Source: Deltaproteobacteria bacterium (GTDB taxonomy: Bacteria; Myxococcota_A; Polyangia; Polyangiales; JADJMO01). From it: a stretch of 40,637 nucleotides of DNA. Positions 1 to 8,160 of the stretch are shown piece after piece. Where the stretch lies: contig JACPFM010000148.1 of the NCBI GenBank assembly GCA_016182965.1, positions 1 through 40,637 of the forward strand, given 5' to 3'. A program made the translations under genes and the position numbers. A model generated the notes under the pieces. The model worked only from the letters and a program-made list of their open reading frames with translations. It searched no databases and was not told where the DNA came from. How positions within the stretch are numbered: position 1 is the stretch's first letter; each line of letters opens with the position of its first letter.

Positions 1-46
1 GTCGGGCTGGCCGCGTGCGCGTGCGCTGCCGGTTGGGGGGGCGGAT

Positions 47-868
47 TCAGTCGGCGTCGGCGGCGTCGGTCGCGGCGCCCGCCTCGCCGCCGGCTTCGGC
101 GCCGGTCTCGGCCGCGTCGGTGGCGCCCGCGTCGCCCGCCGAGCCCGAGTTGGTCCAGTCGCCGTTGTCGCGGCACGCGCCGCGATAGAACCGGAGGATC
201 TGGGACCGCAGGACGTCGATGTCGGGCGAATCGGCGTAGATCTCGTCGACGTTGCAGTTCGCGGTATCGAACTTGGTGAAGCACTCGTCGATCTTGTCGG
301 CGCCGAAGCTCCAGCACGCGCCGCCGCTGCCGCTCACCTTCTCGAGGCACACCTCGCGATCGCTCTTCTCGGCCGTGCCGGGATCGCTGTCGCACTCGCC
401 GCACGAGAGCTCCTGGCACTCGAAGCCGCAGTTGACGGACTTCGCGCAGGGCGCGTCCATGGTCGCCCAGTAGCACTTATAATCGTCGGGATAGACCTTC
501 CCGGGGATCGCGTCCCAGGTCCAGCCGCCGATGCACGCGGCGCAGTCGGCGTTGGCGGTCTTCCACGCAGCGCACGTGCTCGGCACGGTGATGTCGTCGG
601 CGAGGCACTTCTGCACGAAGTCGGCGAGCGCCGCCTCGCTGCACGCGGTCCCGCCGGTGCCCTTGACGGGGTCTTTGCACGCGAAGTCCGTCGCCAGCGG
701 CTCCTCGCAGAGGAGCGGACCCGCCTCGGCCGCGTCGACCGGCGGCTTGTAGGTGTCGGCCACCGCGTCGGTGGCGGCGTCGGTCACGACGCTGTGGTCG
801 TCGTCGTGGCTGCCGCAACCGGCTGCGAAGGCGACGAGGGCGAGGGCGAGGAAGGCGCGGGTCGACAT
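47..868 (-). CDS. Cys-rich lipoprotein of unknown function
   Basis: The 273-residue product starts with a lipoprotein signal peptide: Met-Ser-Thr-Arg, a hydrophobic stretch, then the lipobox AAGC with Cys18 as the probable lipidated residue, so it should sit in the cell envelope. An Asp/Ala-rich linker follows, then a central Cys-rich domain (about residues 50-235) with paired cysteines such as CAAC and CGEC that probably form disulfides, and a low-complexity Ala/Gly/Asp/Glu tail. This build is typical of Polyangia surface lipoproteins. I do not recognise the folded domain. It reads leftwards downstream of the Sel1 lipoprotein gene, 80 bases away; that gap contains two short alternative stems (AATCACC/GGTGATT and CACTCC/GGAGTG) but no clear terminator. 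Confidence 0.8.
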   Translation of the reverse strand: MSTRAFLALALVAFAAGCGSHDDDHSVVTDAATDAVADTYKPPVDAAEAGPLLCEEPLATDFACKDPVKGTGGTACSEAALADFVQKCLADDITVPSTCAAWKTANADCAACIGGWTWDAIPGKVYPDDYKCYWATMDAPCAKSVNCGFECQELSCGECDSDPGTAEKSDREVCLEKVSGSGGACWSFGADKIDECFTKFDTANCNVDEIYADSPDIDVLRSQILRFYRGACRDNGDWTNSGSAGDAGATDAAETGAEAGGEAGAATDAADAD

Positions 869-948
869 GGAACGCGCGTCCTACGCCCCCTCGCGCCCCG
901 GCGCAATCACCATCCACTCCGGTGATTCCGCTGGAGTGCGGGCTGGCG

Positions 949-1506
949 TCAGTCGACCGACTGCAGCTGCTGACAGCCGGCGGAGTACCCGCCGTCGCAG
1001 GCCTTGCGGAACGATTCGGCCGCGCGCGCCTTGTCCTTCGGCACGTCGAGGCCGGCCTTGTAGATGAAGCCCGCGCTCATGCAGCTGCGCGTGTGCCCGG
1101 CGTCGCAGGCGACGCGATAGAGAGCCAGGGCGCAGCCGACGTCGCGGCGGCCGGCGATGCCGTTCTCGAGGAGATAGGCCGCGTTGTAGCAGCCCGCCGA
1201 GTCGCCGAGGTCGCACGCCTTCCGGTAGAACGTGTTGGCCGCCACCCCGCTCTTGGTGACGCCGATGCCCATCTCGTAGGCGCGACCGGCCTCGTTGCAG
1301 GCGTCGGCCGAGCCGTTGGCGCAGGCGACCTCGCACTTCTCGGCCTCGCCCTCGCGGCAGCCCGCGGCTGCCGTCGCGACGACATCGGACGCAGGTCGGC
1401 CGGCAGCCGGCCCGCCGCAGGCGGTCAACCACGCGATCCCGACGGTGGGGAGGACGGCCAGGGCGCGCACGCCCTGATGGATGCACCGTCGGTCGAGTTG
1501 GTTCAT
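949..1506 (-). CDS. Sel1-repeat (TPR-like) lipoprotein
   Basis: The 185-residue product has a hydrophobic N-terminus ending in the lipobox LTAC (Cys30), so it is probably a lipoprotein. Residues about 60-182 form three Sel1-like repeats, each with alternating Ala/Gly helices and a conserved pattern of the type ACDxGDxxGCxNAAxxxE followed by a Cys-Ala-Leu or similar repeat start. Sel1 repeats are helical scaffolds for protein-protein contacts, and Cys-rich versions are usually secreted and disulfide-linked. I chose the ATG at 1506; longer in-frame starts would run into the divergent dehydrogenase gene that begins at 1538. The partner is unknown. Confidence 0.8.
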   Translation of the reverse strand: MNQLDRRCIHQGVRALAVLPTVGIAWLTACGGPAAGRPASDVVATAAAGCREGEAEKCEVACANGSADACNEAGRAYEMGIGVTKSGVAANTFYRKACDLGDSAGCYNAAYLLENGIAGRRDVGCALALYRVACDAGHTRSCMSAGFIYKAGLDVPKDKARAAESFRKACDGGYSAGCQQLQSVD

Positions 1507-1537
1507 TCGCGGACGCAGAACGGCTAACGCGACCGGT

Positions 1538-2536
1538 ATGCGCATCACGGTCCTCGGGGCGGGGTACATGGGCAGCGCGATGGCCACGGTCGCGTCGATG
1601 CGCGGCCATGAGGTGAGACTCTGGGGAACCTGGCTCGACGGTGCGCTCCTCGACGCCTGCGATCGCGGCGAGCTGCACCCCCGCCTGCAGCTCAAGCTCG
1701 ACGGCATTGCCCGATTCCGCGCGGAAGAGCTCGCCGAGGCGCTCGCAGGCGCCGAGCTCGTCGTCCACGCCGTCAACTCCGACGGAGCGGTGCCGGTCAT
1801 GACCCGAGCCGCGCCGCACCTGCCGGACGTTCCGGTGCTGTCGGTGAGCAAGGGCCTGCTCGAGTCCAAGGCAGGGCGCATGGATCGCCTCGACCTCGTG
1901 GTCTCCGAGGCGGTCGGCCGGCGCATCCGCTTCGTGCACGCCGCCGGGCCGGCGAAGGCGATCGAGATCGCCCGCCGCGTGACCACCTGGATGGTCTACG
2001 CGGGCACGGTCGAAGGCGACGCCGAGACGTGCGTGCGCGCGTTCGGCGGCGAGCACATGCACATCGGCCACACCGACGACATCGCCGGCGCCGAGCTGTG
2101 CTCCGCGTTGAAGAACGCCTACGCCACCGGCCTCGGTCTGTGGGACGGGCTCGTCGGGGTCGACGCGCACAACGCGCGCGCCGCCTGCTTCACGCAGTCG
2201 ATCGTCGAGATGCGCCGCATCGTCGTCGCCGGCGGCGGCCGCGAGGAGACGGTGCACGGCGCGGCGGGCATCGGCGATCTGCACGTCACCGGCGCGGGCG
2301 GGCGCAACCGCGCGTTCGGCGAGCGCGTCGGTCGTGGTCGTCCCGCGCGCGAGGTCGCCGCCGAGATGCTCGCCGCCGGCCAGCTCACCGAGGGCTACCC
2401 GGCGATCGCCACCGCGCACCGGTTCGCGCGCGAGCGCGGCGTTCACGAGCTGCCGCTGCTCGACGCGCTGCACGCGATCATCTGGCAGGATGCGCCGGTG
2501 CGCGAGACGCTCGCCGCGCTGCGGCTGTCGGTCTGA
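1538..2536 (+). CDS. gpsA: GpsA-like NAD(P)-dependent glycerol-3-phosphate dehydrogenase
   Basis: The 332-residue length matches the GpsA family, which reduces dihydroxyacetone phosphate to sn-glycerol-3-phosphate for phospholipid synthesis in the cytoplasm. The Rossmann motif GAGYMG is at residues 7-12, followed by the SKGLL motif and by the helix carrying Lys192 in LCSALKNAY, the expected catalytic lysine. The late GIGDLHVT...RNRAFG segment matches the substrate-binding motif GDL...SRN of the family. The family motif GPSFA is altered to GPAKA, so this is a divergent member and may be a paralogue of the main enzyme. The ATG at 1538 is chosen because the Rossmann strand starts immediately after it; a longer frame from 1481 would overlap the divergent gene. 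Confidence 0.8.
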   Translation: MRITVLGAGYMGSAMATVASMRGHEVRLWGTWLDGALLDACDRGELHPRLQLKLDGIARFRAEELAEALAGAELVVHAVNSDGAVPVMTRAAPHLPDVPVLSVSKGLLESKAGRMDRLDLVVSEAVGRRIRFVHAAGPAKAIEIARRVTTWMVYAGTVEGDAETCVRAFGGEHMHIGHTDDIAGAELCSALKNAYATGLGLWDGLVGVDAHNARAACFTQSIVEMRRIVVAGGGREETVHGAAGIGDLHVTGAGGRNRAFGERVGRGRPAREVAAEMLAAGQLTEGYPAIATAHRFARERGVHELPLLDALHAIIWQDAPVRETLAALRLSV

Positions 2537-2576
2537 CAGTCGTCAGTCGTCAGTCGTCAGTCGTCAGTCGTCAGTC
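2537..2576. repeat. 7-bp tandem repeat (CAGTCGT)x5
   Basis: Five perfect copies of CAGTCGT plus a partial sixth start on the base directly after the TGA stop of the dehydrogenase gene. The tract is short and uninterrupted, so it is a candidate polymorphic microsatellite between two converging genes. Confidence 0.9.
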
Positions 2577-2586
2577 AGCTCAGGCG

Positions 2587-2946
2587 TCAGGCGCGCGAGC
2601 GCGTGCGGGGGGTGTGCGGCTTGCCGCGGACCTTGGTCGCTTTGGCCGCCGCGTTCCTGGCGCGGCGCTTCGGCGACCGCGCCTCGCGCTCGGCGCGCAG
2701 CACGAGGTTCTGGTCGGACGTCAGGCGGTTCGACGCCTTGCGCGTGGACTTGCGCGACGGTCGGGCCGACGGCGAATGCTCCTCTTGCACCACCGTGGCC
2801 TTTCGGTCTGCGTGCTTGCTCTCGACCACTCCTGCCGCCTTCTTGTGGCGCGCGGCGAGGACCACGTGCTTCCTCGACTTCTTGACGTGTGCGCGCGCGC
2901 GGGACTGCTCTTCCTTGGCGCGCGCCTGGTCTGCCTTGGTGGCCAT
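2587..2946 (-). CDS. Small, highly basic Lys/Arg/Ala-rich protein
   Basis: The 119-residue product is dominated by Lys, Arg, Ala and Ser, with clusters such as KKSRKH, RHKKAAG and KRRARNAAAKATK, and has no membrane segment. The composition resembles the histone-H1-like or ribosome-associated basic proteins common in Myxococcota, so nucleic-acid binding is likely, but this is inferred from composition only. A strong Shine-Dalgarno sequence (AGGGAG, spacer about 7) precedes the ATG at 2946, supporting this frame over overlapping plus-strand frames. The central LTSDQNLVLRAEREARS segment is the least biased part and may be a small folded core. Confidence 0.65.
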   Translation of the reverse strand: MATKADQARAKEEQSRARAHVKKSRKHVVLAARHKKAAGVVESKHADRKATVVQEEHSPSARPSRKSTRKASNRLTSDQNLVLRAEREARSPKRRARNAAAKATKVRGKPHTPRTRSRA

Positions 2947-3032
2947 CGGGTCGCTCCCTTCTCGTGCTCCGTGAGCACTCTTGCGAGTTCGATGCGCGCC
3001 GAGCGCGCGTTCTGCGCTCGCGCAGGCGCCGA

Positions 3033-3620
3033 TCAGCGGTGGCCGATCAGCGTGGTCCCGGGCGCCGAGTGACGCGCGTGTCGCGTGAGCTCGACGAACG
3101 TCGCCTGCGGTCCCTCGTCGCCGGGCTCGTCCGCGAAGCGGACCCAGTCACCCAGCGCGAGGCGGTCGAAGGCCCCGTCGAGCACGGCGTTCCGGTGGAA
3201 GTAGACGTCCTCGCCGGACTCGGTCTCGAGGAACCCGTAGCCCTGCTGTGGGAAGATGCGTTTGACGCGGCCGTGCAGGGCGCGTGCGTGCGTCTTCACG
3301 TCCCCCCGCTGACGTCGCACCCAGTCCTCGAGCCGGCGCTGCGCGTCGTCGAAGGCGTCGTCGATGCACGCGTGGACGTCCTCGTGCTTTACGTTCTCGG
3401 GCGGATCGCGGCGCACGACGATCTCGCCGCCGGGCACGGTGAGGTCGATCCGCACGTGGTAGCGCTTTCCCTTGTGGTGGTGCCGGTGCGCCGCTTCGAC
3501 GACGACGTGACAGCCGATGAGGCGTTCGTGGAACGACGTCAGCTTCTCGACGCGCTGGCGCACGTAGCCGTCGAGCGCGGCGCTCGGGGCGATCTCGCGG
3601 AAGGTGACCTGTAGGTTCAT
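3033..3620 (-). CDS. hpf: Ribosome hibernation factor (HPF/RaiA) fused to a cold-shock domain
   Basis: The 195-residue protein has two parts. Residues 1-105 match the HPF/RaiA ribosome-binding fold: an N-terminal strand MNLQVTFREI, a helix YVRQRVEKLTSF, and the strand HVVVEAAHRHHHKGKRYHVRI. Residues about 125-185 are a cold-shock OB-fold domain with RNP1-like GYGFLE and RNP2-like DVYFHRNAV motifs. HPF proteins bind the 30S subunit and silence ribosomes in stationary phase, while cold-shock domains bind single-stranded RNA. The cold-shock domain replaces the dimerisation tail of long HPFs. The gene lies downstream of the phosphotransferase operon on the same strand, 62 bases after the PH-like gene, so read-through is possible. 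The ATG at 3620 follows GAGAGG at very short spacing. Confidence 0.88.
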   Translation of the reverse strand: MNLQVTFREIAPSAALDGYVRQRVEKLTSFHERLIGCHVVVEAAHRHHHKGKRYHVRIDLTVPGGEIVVRRDPPENVKHEDVHACIDDAFDDAQRRLEDWVRRQRGDVKTHARALHGRVKRIFPQQGYGFLETESGEDVYFHRNAVLDGAFDRLALGDWVRFADEPGDEGPQATFVELTRHARHSAPGTTLIGHR

Positions 3621-3682
3621 GACCTCTCGACGGGCATCCGTCGTGCCACATCCCACCGATGCTCCGCCGGGAGACGCCGAGC

Positions 3683-4090
3683 TCAGCGATCCTGCGCGCG
3701 CTTCTCGAGCGCCGCGATCAGCTCGCGGTACCCGCCGATGGCGTCGAGGATCCAGTAACGCCCGCGCAGCGGCGGCGCGGGGATCATGCGCACGAGCACG
3801 CGATCGCCTGTCAGGAAGCGACGGACGCGCACCGCCCGAACGCTCGACCACTCGTAGCGGTGCACGCGGCGAAAGCCCTCGAACGAGACGCCCTGCTCGT
3901 CGATCTCGACCGCGCGAGGGAAATGCAGCGTGAGCCATTGCCACGCGAGCACGCACGGGATGCCGACGCCGAGCGCCAGCGCGAACGTGCCGCCGGGCCG
4001 GGTGATCGCCAGCCCGATCGCCACCGTCACCAGCAGCACGTCGGTCGCGATCGCCGCGACGTCGCGCGCCCGCGGGTACGCGTGACGCAT
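3683..4090 (-). CDS. Membrane protein with a PH-like domain
   Basis: The 135-residue product has two predicted membrane segments (about residues 10-30 and 33-52) followed by a basic beta-rich domain containing IDEQGVSFEG, YEWSSVRAVRV and a C-terminal helix GGYRELIAALEK. This two-helix plus PH-like arrangement is common among small uncharacterised bacterial membrane proteins. Its ATG overlaps the TGA of the EIIB gene by one base, so it is translationally coupled to the phosphotransferase operon. No enzymatic motif is visible; a role in membrane association or sensing is a guess. Confidence 0.75.
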   Translation of the reverse strand: MRHAYPRARDVAAIATDVLLVTVAIGLAITRPGGTFALALGVGIPCVLAWQWLTLHFPRAVEIDEQGVSFEGFRRVHRYEWSSVRAVRVRRFLTGDRVLVRMIPAPPLRGRYWILDAIGGYRELIAALEKRAQDR

Positions 4091-4368
4091 CAGCCGCCGA
4101 GCAGCTTCGCGATCTTCTGCACATCGGCGTCGACGCCGATGCCGGTGAGGAACGACACGGTACGGACCAGCGGCTTTCCACCGGTGTCGCCGACCTCGGT
4201 GGTGGACACGACGAGATCGTAGCCCTTGACCTTCGCCGCGACCTCCGACGCCTTGCACTGATCGATCTTCACCGCGAGGCCGCGCTTCTCGAGCGCCTCC
4301 TGCAGCTTCTTGGCGACGACCGTCGAGGTGGCGATGGCGGTCCCGCAGGCGACGAGGATCTTCTTCAT
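4090..4368 (-). CDS. PTS system galactitol-type EIIB component
   Basis: The 92-residue protein matches the galactitol-family EIIB (GatB): an N-terminal phosphocysteine loop ACGTAIATSTVV with Cys8 as phospho-acceptor, then alternating strands and helices including VKIDQCKASEV and DLVVSTTEV. It accepts phosphate from EIIA and passes it to the sugar bound by EIIC at the inner face of the membrane. The ATG overlaps the stop of the HPr-EI gene by four bases (ATGA), and its own stop overlaps the next gene by one base. The substrate cannot be told from sequence; galactitol-type permeases also serve other polyols and pentoses. Confidence 0.9.
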   Translation of the reverse strand: MKKILVACGTAIATSTVVAKKLQEALEKRGLAVKIDQCKASEVAAKVKGYDLVVSTTEVGDTGGKPLVRTVSFLTGIGVDADVQKIAKLLGG

Positions 4369-6149
4369 GATGGCTCTCCCAGGGCGGATTCGGCGGCGTT
4401 GCGGCAGTCGTCGCTCGAGGCGGCGGCGAGGCCGAGCTTCGTCGACGCGAAGCGGGCAGGGGCGACGCTGAGGGCGTCGACCCCGAGGCCGACGAGCACG
4501 CGCCCGCCGCGCGGGTCGGCGGCGATCTCGCCGCACACCGTGACCTTGCGGCCGCGCGCGTGCGCGCCCTCGACCGTGCGGCGCACGTGCGCGAGCACGC
4601 GGGGATCGAGCGCGTCGGGGCCCTGCGCGCGCGAGACGCCGAGCGTCTCGCACGCGAGATCGTTGGTGCCGATGCACACGAAGTCGGAGACCGCCGCGAT
4701 CGCCTCCGCGTCCTCGGCGGCCTCGGGCGTCTCGACCATCGCGCCGATGTCGAGGCCCGGCGGCGCGAGCGCGCGGATCGCCTCGACGTCGGCGGCGCTG
4801 CGTACGAGCGGGATGAACGCGCGCGCGCCGGGGACGCGCGCGATCGCGCGGAGCTGCGCCGCGGTCGCCTCGGGGTTCGCGAGCAGGAGCGCGGCGCCGC
4901 GCGCGTCGGGATCGGCCGGCGGCGCGGGGAGGAACGGCAGCGGCTTGTCTCCGCCGCCGTCGAACAGGCGCACGTGCACCGGCCCGCTGGTCTTGCGCGC
5001 GATGGCGCCGTAGGCCGCGGCCTGCTCGTCCTCGCTCGGGAGGCGCGTGCGATCGGCGAACACCAGCTCGGTGCGCAAGAGGCCGATGCCGTCGGCCGCG
5101 GCGGGCACGTCTTCGCGCGTCGAACCGACGTTCACGCGGACGGCGACGCCGAGCGACAGCGGCGCCTCGGCGCGCGCCTCGGCGTCGGCCTGCAGACGGC
5201 GCCGCGCCGCGCCGCGCGCGCGGGCCTCCTCGATCAGGGCCTCGCTGGGCGATGACCAGATGCGCGCGGGTGTCACCGTGGTGTCGAGCACGACCACCAC
5301 GCCTTCTTCGATGGTGAAGGCGACGTGACTCGGCACGTACGCGAGCGGCAGGCCGCGGCCGCGCGCGAGGATCGCCGCGTGCGAGGTGGTGCCGGTGGCC
5401 GCGTCGTCGTCGACGGCGGCGATGACGCCCACCACGTGTCCCGGCAGCGAAGCCACGAGGGAGGGCGTCACGTTCTGCGCGACGAGCACGGCATCGACGA
5501 GCGAGCCGCGCAGCTCGAAGGCGACCGTGCGCGCGGCGGCGCCGGAGAGCGCGTCGAGCAGCCGGCGGCGGGCGTCGTCGATCAGATCGGAGGGGCCGCT
5601 GAGCGTCTCGGCGCGGACCGCGTCGATCGCGGACTCGCCCGCCTCGACGCGGCGCATGACGATCTCCTCGAGCGACGACAGGATGGTCTGCTCGGGCTCG
5701 AACAGCTGGGCCTCGTGCGCAGGGAGCGCGGCGACGATGGCCGAGACCTCGGCGCGCGCGCGGGCGAACGCCTGGACCGCGCGCGCCCGCTCCTCGTCGA
5801 CCGACCCCTGCTCCGCCGTCAGCTCCTCCTCCTCGAGCCACACGACCGCGTGCCCGATGGCGATGCCGGCGGCGGCGGCGGCGCCCTCCTCGGGGACCAG
5901 GTCCGGATCGAACTCACGCGCGACGAGCTCGGCGATCGCGGCGATCGCCTCGGCGGCGCCTTCGCCCTCGGCCTCGAGCACCACCTCGTCGCCCTTGGCG
6001 GCGCCGAGCTTGATCACCTGCAGGATGTCGCGCGCGTCGGCGCGCCGATCGCCCTTGCGAACGTGCACCGCGCACGCGAGGCGCTGCGCGGCGCGCACCA
6101 GCAGGTTCGCCGGGCGAGCGTGGAGCGCGTCGGGCAGGACGATCTTCAC
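4365..6149 (-). CDS. ptsP: HPr-enzyme I fusion, PEP-protein phosphotransferase
   Basis: The 594-residue protein begins with an HPr domain (residues 1-90) with His10 in DALHARPA, followed by a complete enzyme I. EI motifs visible are the phospho-histidine loop TGTTSHAAILAR (His257), the PEP-barrel motifs GIGLLRTEL, RLFDGGGDKPLPFL, MVETPEAAED, IGTNDLACET, and CGEIAADP with the catalytic Cys539. It takes phosphate from PEP and hands it through its own HPr to EIIA. There is no GAF, EIIA or other added domain. At the position of the regulatory HPr Ser46 the protein has Asp41 (DARDILQVIKLG), so HPr-kinase control is unlikely. The GTG start at 6149 overlaps the upstream stop (GTGA) and is preceded by GAGGAAG. 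Confidence 0.92.
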   Translation of the reverse strand: MKIVLPDALHARPANLLVRAAQRLACAVHVRKGDRRADARDILQVIKLGAAKGDEVVLEAEGEGAAEAIAAIAELVAREFDPDLVPEEGAAAAAGIAIGHAVVWLEEEELTAEQGSVDEERARAVQAFARARAEVSAIVAALPAHEAQLFEPEQTILSSLEEIVMRRVEAGESAIDAVRAETLSGPSDLIDDARRRLLDALSGAAARTVAFELRGSLVDAVLVAQNVTPSLVASLPGHVVGVIAAVDDDAATGTTSHAAILARGRGLPLAYVPSHVAFTIEEGVVVVLDTTVTPARIWSSPSEALIEEARARGAARRRLQADAEARAEAPLSLGVAVRVNVGSTREDVPAAADGIGLLRTELVFADRTRLPSEDEQAAAYGAIARKTSGPVHVRLFDGGGDKPLPFLPAPPADPDARGAALLLANPEATAAQLRAIARVPGARAFIPLVRSAADVEAIRALAPPGLDIGAMVETPEAAEDAEAIAAVSDFVCIGTNDLACETLGVSRAQGPDALDPRVLAHVRRTVEGAHARGRKVTVCGEIAADPRGGRVLVGLGVDALSVAPARFASTKLGLAAASSDDCRNAAESALGEPS

Positions 6150-7624
6150 GCTTCCTCTGCGCCGGCATCGGTGCCGGCCTGAGCGTCGGCCTCGGCTTCG
6201 GCTTCCTTGCGCGCCTGCTCGGCCGCGGCGATCTCGGCGGCCCACGTGTCGCGGACCTCGTTGCGCACCCAGAGCCAGACCAGCGCAAACCCGACGGCCG
6301 CCGCCGCGCCGACCAGCATCGTCTTCGGTTGGAAGAGCTGCAGGACGATCCAGGGCACCACGTGGCTGCCGAGGGCGACGCCGGACCACTGGGTGTACTG
6401 CGACGCGCCGGCGATGCCCTCGGGCGCCCAGCCGGCCTGCCGGGCGAGCTGCGTGGTGAGCGGCCCGAGGCTGGTGCCGATCCAGAGGATCAACACGACG
6501 ATGATGATCGAGTTGATGAGGCCGCGGATCATGTTGCCGCGCGACGCGGCGACGCCCCACAGGATGTAGAAGGGCAGGGCGGCCAGATCGCCGAACGGCA
6601 GCATGCGGTTGCCTGGCAGCACGACGGCGAGCAGGAGCGCGATGGGCACGCACAAGAGCGCGATCGCCATGTTCGCGGGGTGACCGATGACCACTGCGGC
6701 GTCGAGCCCGATGAGCACGTCGCGACCCGGGAACCGCTTCTGCAGGTACTCGCGCGCGCCCTCGGAGATGGGGATGAGGCCCTCCATGAGGATGGCGACG
6801 ACCTTGGGGAGCACCACCAGCACCGCCGACATGGTGACCGCGAGCTGCAGCACCTCCTTGAGCCACTTGCCGTATGCAGAGGCCTTCCACAGCGGCACCG
6901 CGCCGAGCGCGCCGATGAGCGCGCCGAGGATCGCCCCCATGAGGATCGGCTCGCCGAGGATGCCGAGGCGCTTGCGGACCGCGGCCGGATCGGCGTTCAC
7001 CTTGCCGAGCCAGGGGATCTTCCGCTCGATCTTCTCGAGCGCGAACATCAGCGGCGCCCAGTTCACCGTCTCGGTGTGCGGGAGCGAGATGCCCGGGAGG
7101 CCGAAGTGGTGCTCGACGGCGGGCGCGGTCCAGTCGGCGAGCTTGAAGATCACGAGCGCGGTGATCAGCGCCGCGACCACGCCGAGCGCGAACGAACCGG
7201 TCGCGGCGTGGACGACCGCGCCGGTGTAGATGAAGTGCCAGTAGTTCCAGAGATCGACGTCGACCGTGCGCGTGGCGCGCGAGACGACCAGCACCACGTT
7301 GAGGACGATCACCGCGGGGATGAGCGCGGCGGCCATCGGCGAGGCGAACGACACCGCGGCGCCCATCGGCCAGCCGACGTCGAGCACGTCGAGCTTCAGC
7401 CCGAGCACGTTGGCGAAGGCCATCGCCTTGGGACCGACGACGGAGACCAGCAGGCCGACCACGAGGCCGATCGCGATGAAGCCGACGCCGACGGTGAGCC
7501 CGGCGCGGAACGACTTCGCGAACCCCTGGCGCAGGCCGACGCCGAGCAGCGTGACGATGAGCGGCATCATCACGGGCGCGCCGAGATCGAGGATGTAGCG
7601 GACGCCCTGTTCGAGCGCGTTCAT
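6146..7624 (-). CDS. PTS system galactitol-type EIIC permease
   Basis: This 492-residue membrane protein matches the galactitol-family EIIC (GatC). It has many hydrophobic segments starting with LDLGAPVMMPLIVTLLGVGLR, the signature region VNWAPLMFALEKIERKIPWLG in a central loop, and LIGLDAAVVIGHPANMAIAL in the second half. It carries the sugar across the inner membrane as EIIB phosphorylates it. The last 40 residues are an unusual Ala/Glu/Lys-rich, probably coiled tail beyond the last membrane helix. The ATG overlaps the EIIA stop by four bases (ATGA) and its stop overlaps the HPr-EI GTG (GTGA), so all four components should be translated from one message. Confidence 0.92.
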   Translation of the reverse strand: MNALEQGVRYILDLGAPVMMPLIVTLLGVGLRQGFAKSFRAGLTVGVGFIAIGLVVGLLVSVVGPKAMAFANVLGLKLDVLDVGWPMGAAVSFASPMAAALIPAVIVLNVVLVVSRATRTVDVDLWNYWHFIYTGAVVHAATGSFALGVVAALITALVIFKLADWTAPAVEHHFGLPGISLPHTETVNWAPLMFALEKIERKIPWLGKVNADPAAVRKRLGILGEPILMGAILGALIGALGAVPLWKASAYGKWLKEVLQLAVTMSAVLVVLPKVVAILMEGLIPISEGAREYLQKRFPGRDVLIGLDAAVVIGHPANMAIALLCVPIALLLAVVLPGNRMLPFGDLAALPFYILWGVAASRGNMIRGLINSIIIVVLILWIGTSLGPLTTQLARQAGWAPEGIAGASQYTQWSGVALGSHVVPWIVLQLFQPKTMLVGAAAAVGFALVWLWVRNEVRDTWAAEIAAAEQARKEAEAEADAQAGTDAGAEEA

Positions 7625-8064
7625 GTCGACCTCAGCAGGTCGGCGATCTCCTCGGCGGTGCTCGCCGACACGAGCCGCGCGCGCAGCGCCTCGTCTTGCA
7701 GGCGGTCGATCAGCTCCGACAGGCCGGCGCCCGCCTGCTCCTTCGCGCTGAAGGCCGGCATCACCACGACGGAGACCGAGAGCTTGATCGCGGGGCTGCC
7801 CATCTGCCGGAAGACGACCGGCGCGACGAGCGTCGCCGCGGCGATGGCCGGCGTCGCCACGTGCTCCGGCTCCGCGTGGGGCAGCGCGACCGCGACCCCG
7901 GGGAAGGGCAGTCCGGTGGGAGACCGCTTCTCGCGCGAGAGCGCGGCCTGCTCGAAGGTGGGGCGCACGTGCCCCTTCTCGGCGAGGCGGCGCGCGAGGG
8001 CGCGGATGACCTCCTCGGCGGTCTTCGCCGAGAGGCGCGGAAGGCAGAGATCGGGGGCGATCAC
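7621..8064 (-). CDS. PTS system EIIA component (fructose/galactitol type)
   Basis: The 147-residue protein has the EIIA fold of the fructose/mannitol/galactitol class. The active-site segment GVAVALPHAEPEHV carries His63 as phospho-acceptor and His68 as its neighbour, and the PFSA-like strand KLSVSVVVMPAFSAK and C-terminal helices follow. It receives phosphate from the HPr domain and passes it to EIIB. The start is assigned to the GTG at 8064, directly before IAPDLCLPRLSAKTAEEVI; no ATG lies nearby, so the start is uncertain. It heads the operon EIIA-EIIC-HPrEI-EIIB. No dedicated regulator or catabolic enzyme lies within the window next to it. It is divergent from the VWA lipoprotein gene, with 96 bases between. 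Confidence 0.88.
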   Translation of the reverse strand: MIAPDLCLPRLSAKTAEEVIRALARRLAEKGHVRPTFEQAALSREKRSPTGLPFPGVAVALPHAEPEHVATPAIAAATLVAPVVFRQMGSPAIKLSVSVVVMPAFSAKEQAGAGLSELIDRLQDEALRARLVSASTAEEIADLLRST

Positions 8065-8160
8065 GAGGGCGAGGCTATCGTGAATCGGCGTGCGTTGGGT
8101 CACCTTCGCCACGCGGCCAGCGTGCGGACGGTGTGCCGACGCCGTGCTAGGAGATCGTCG

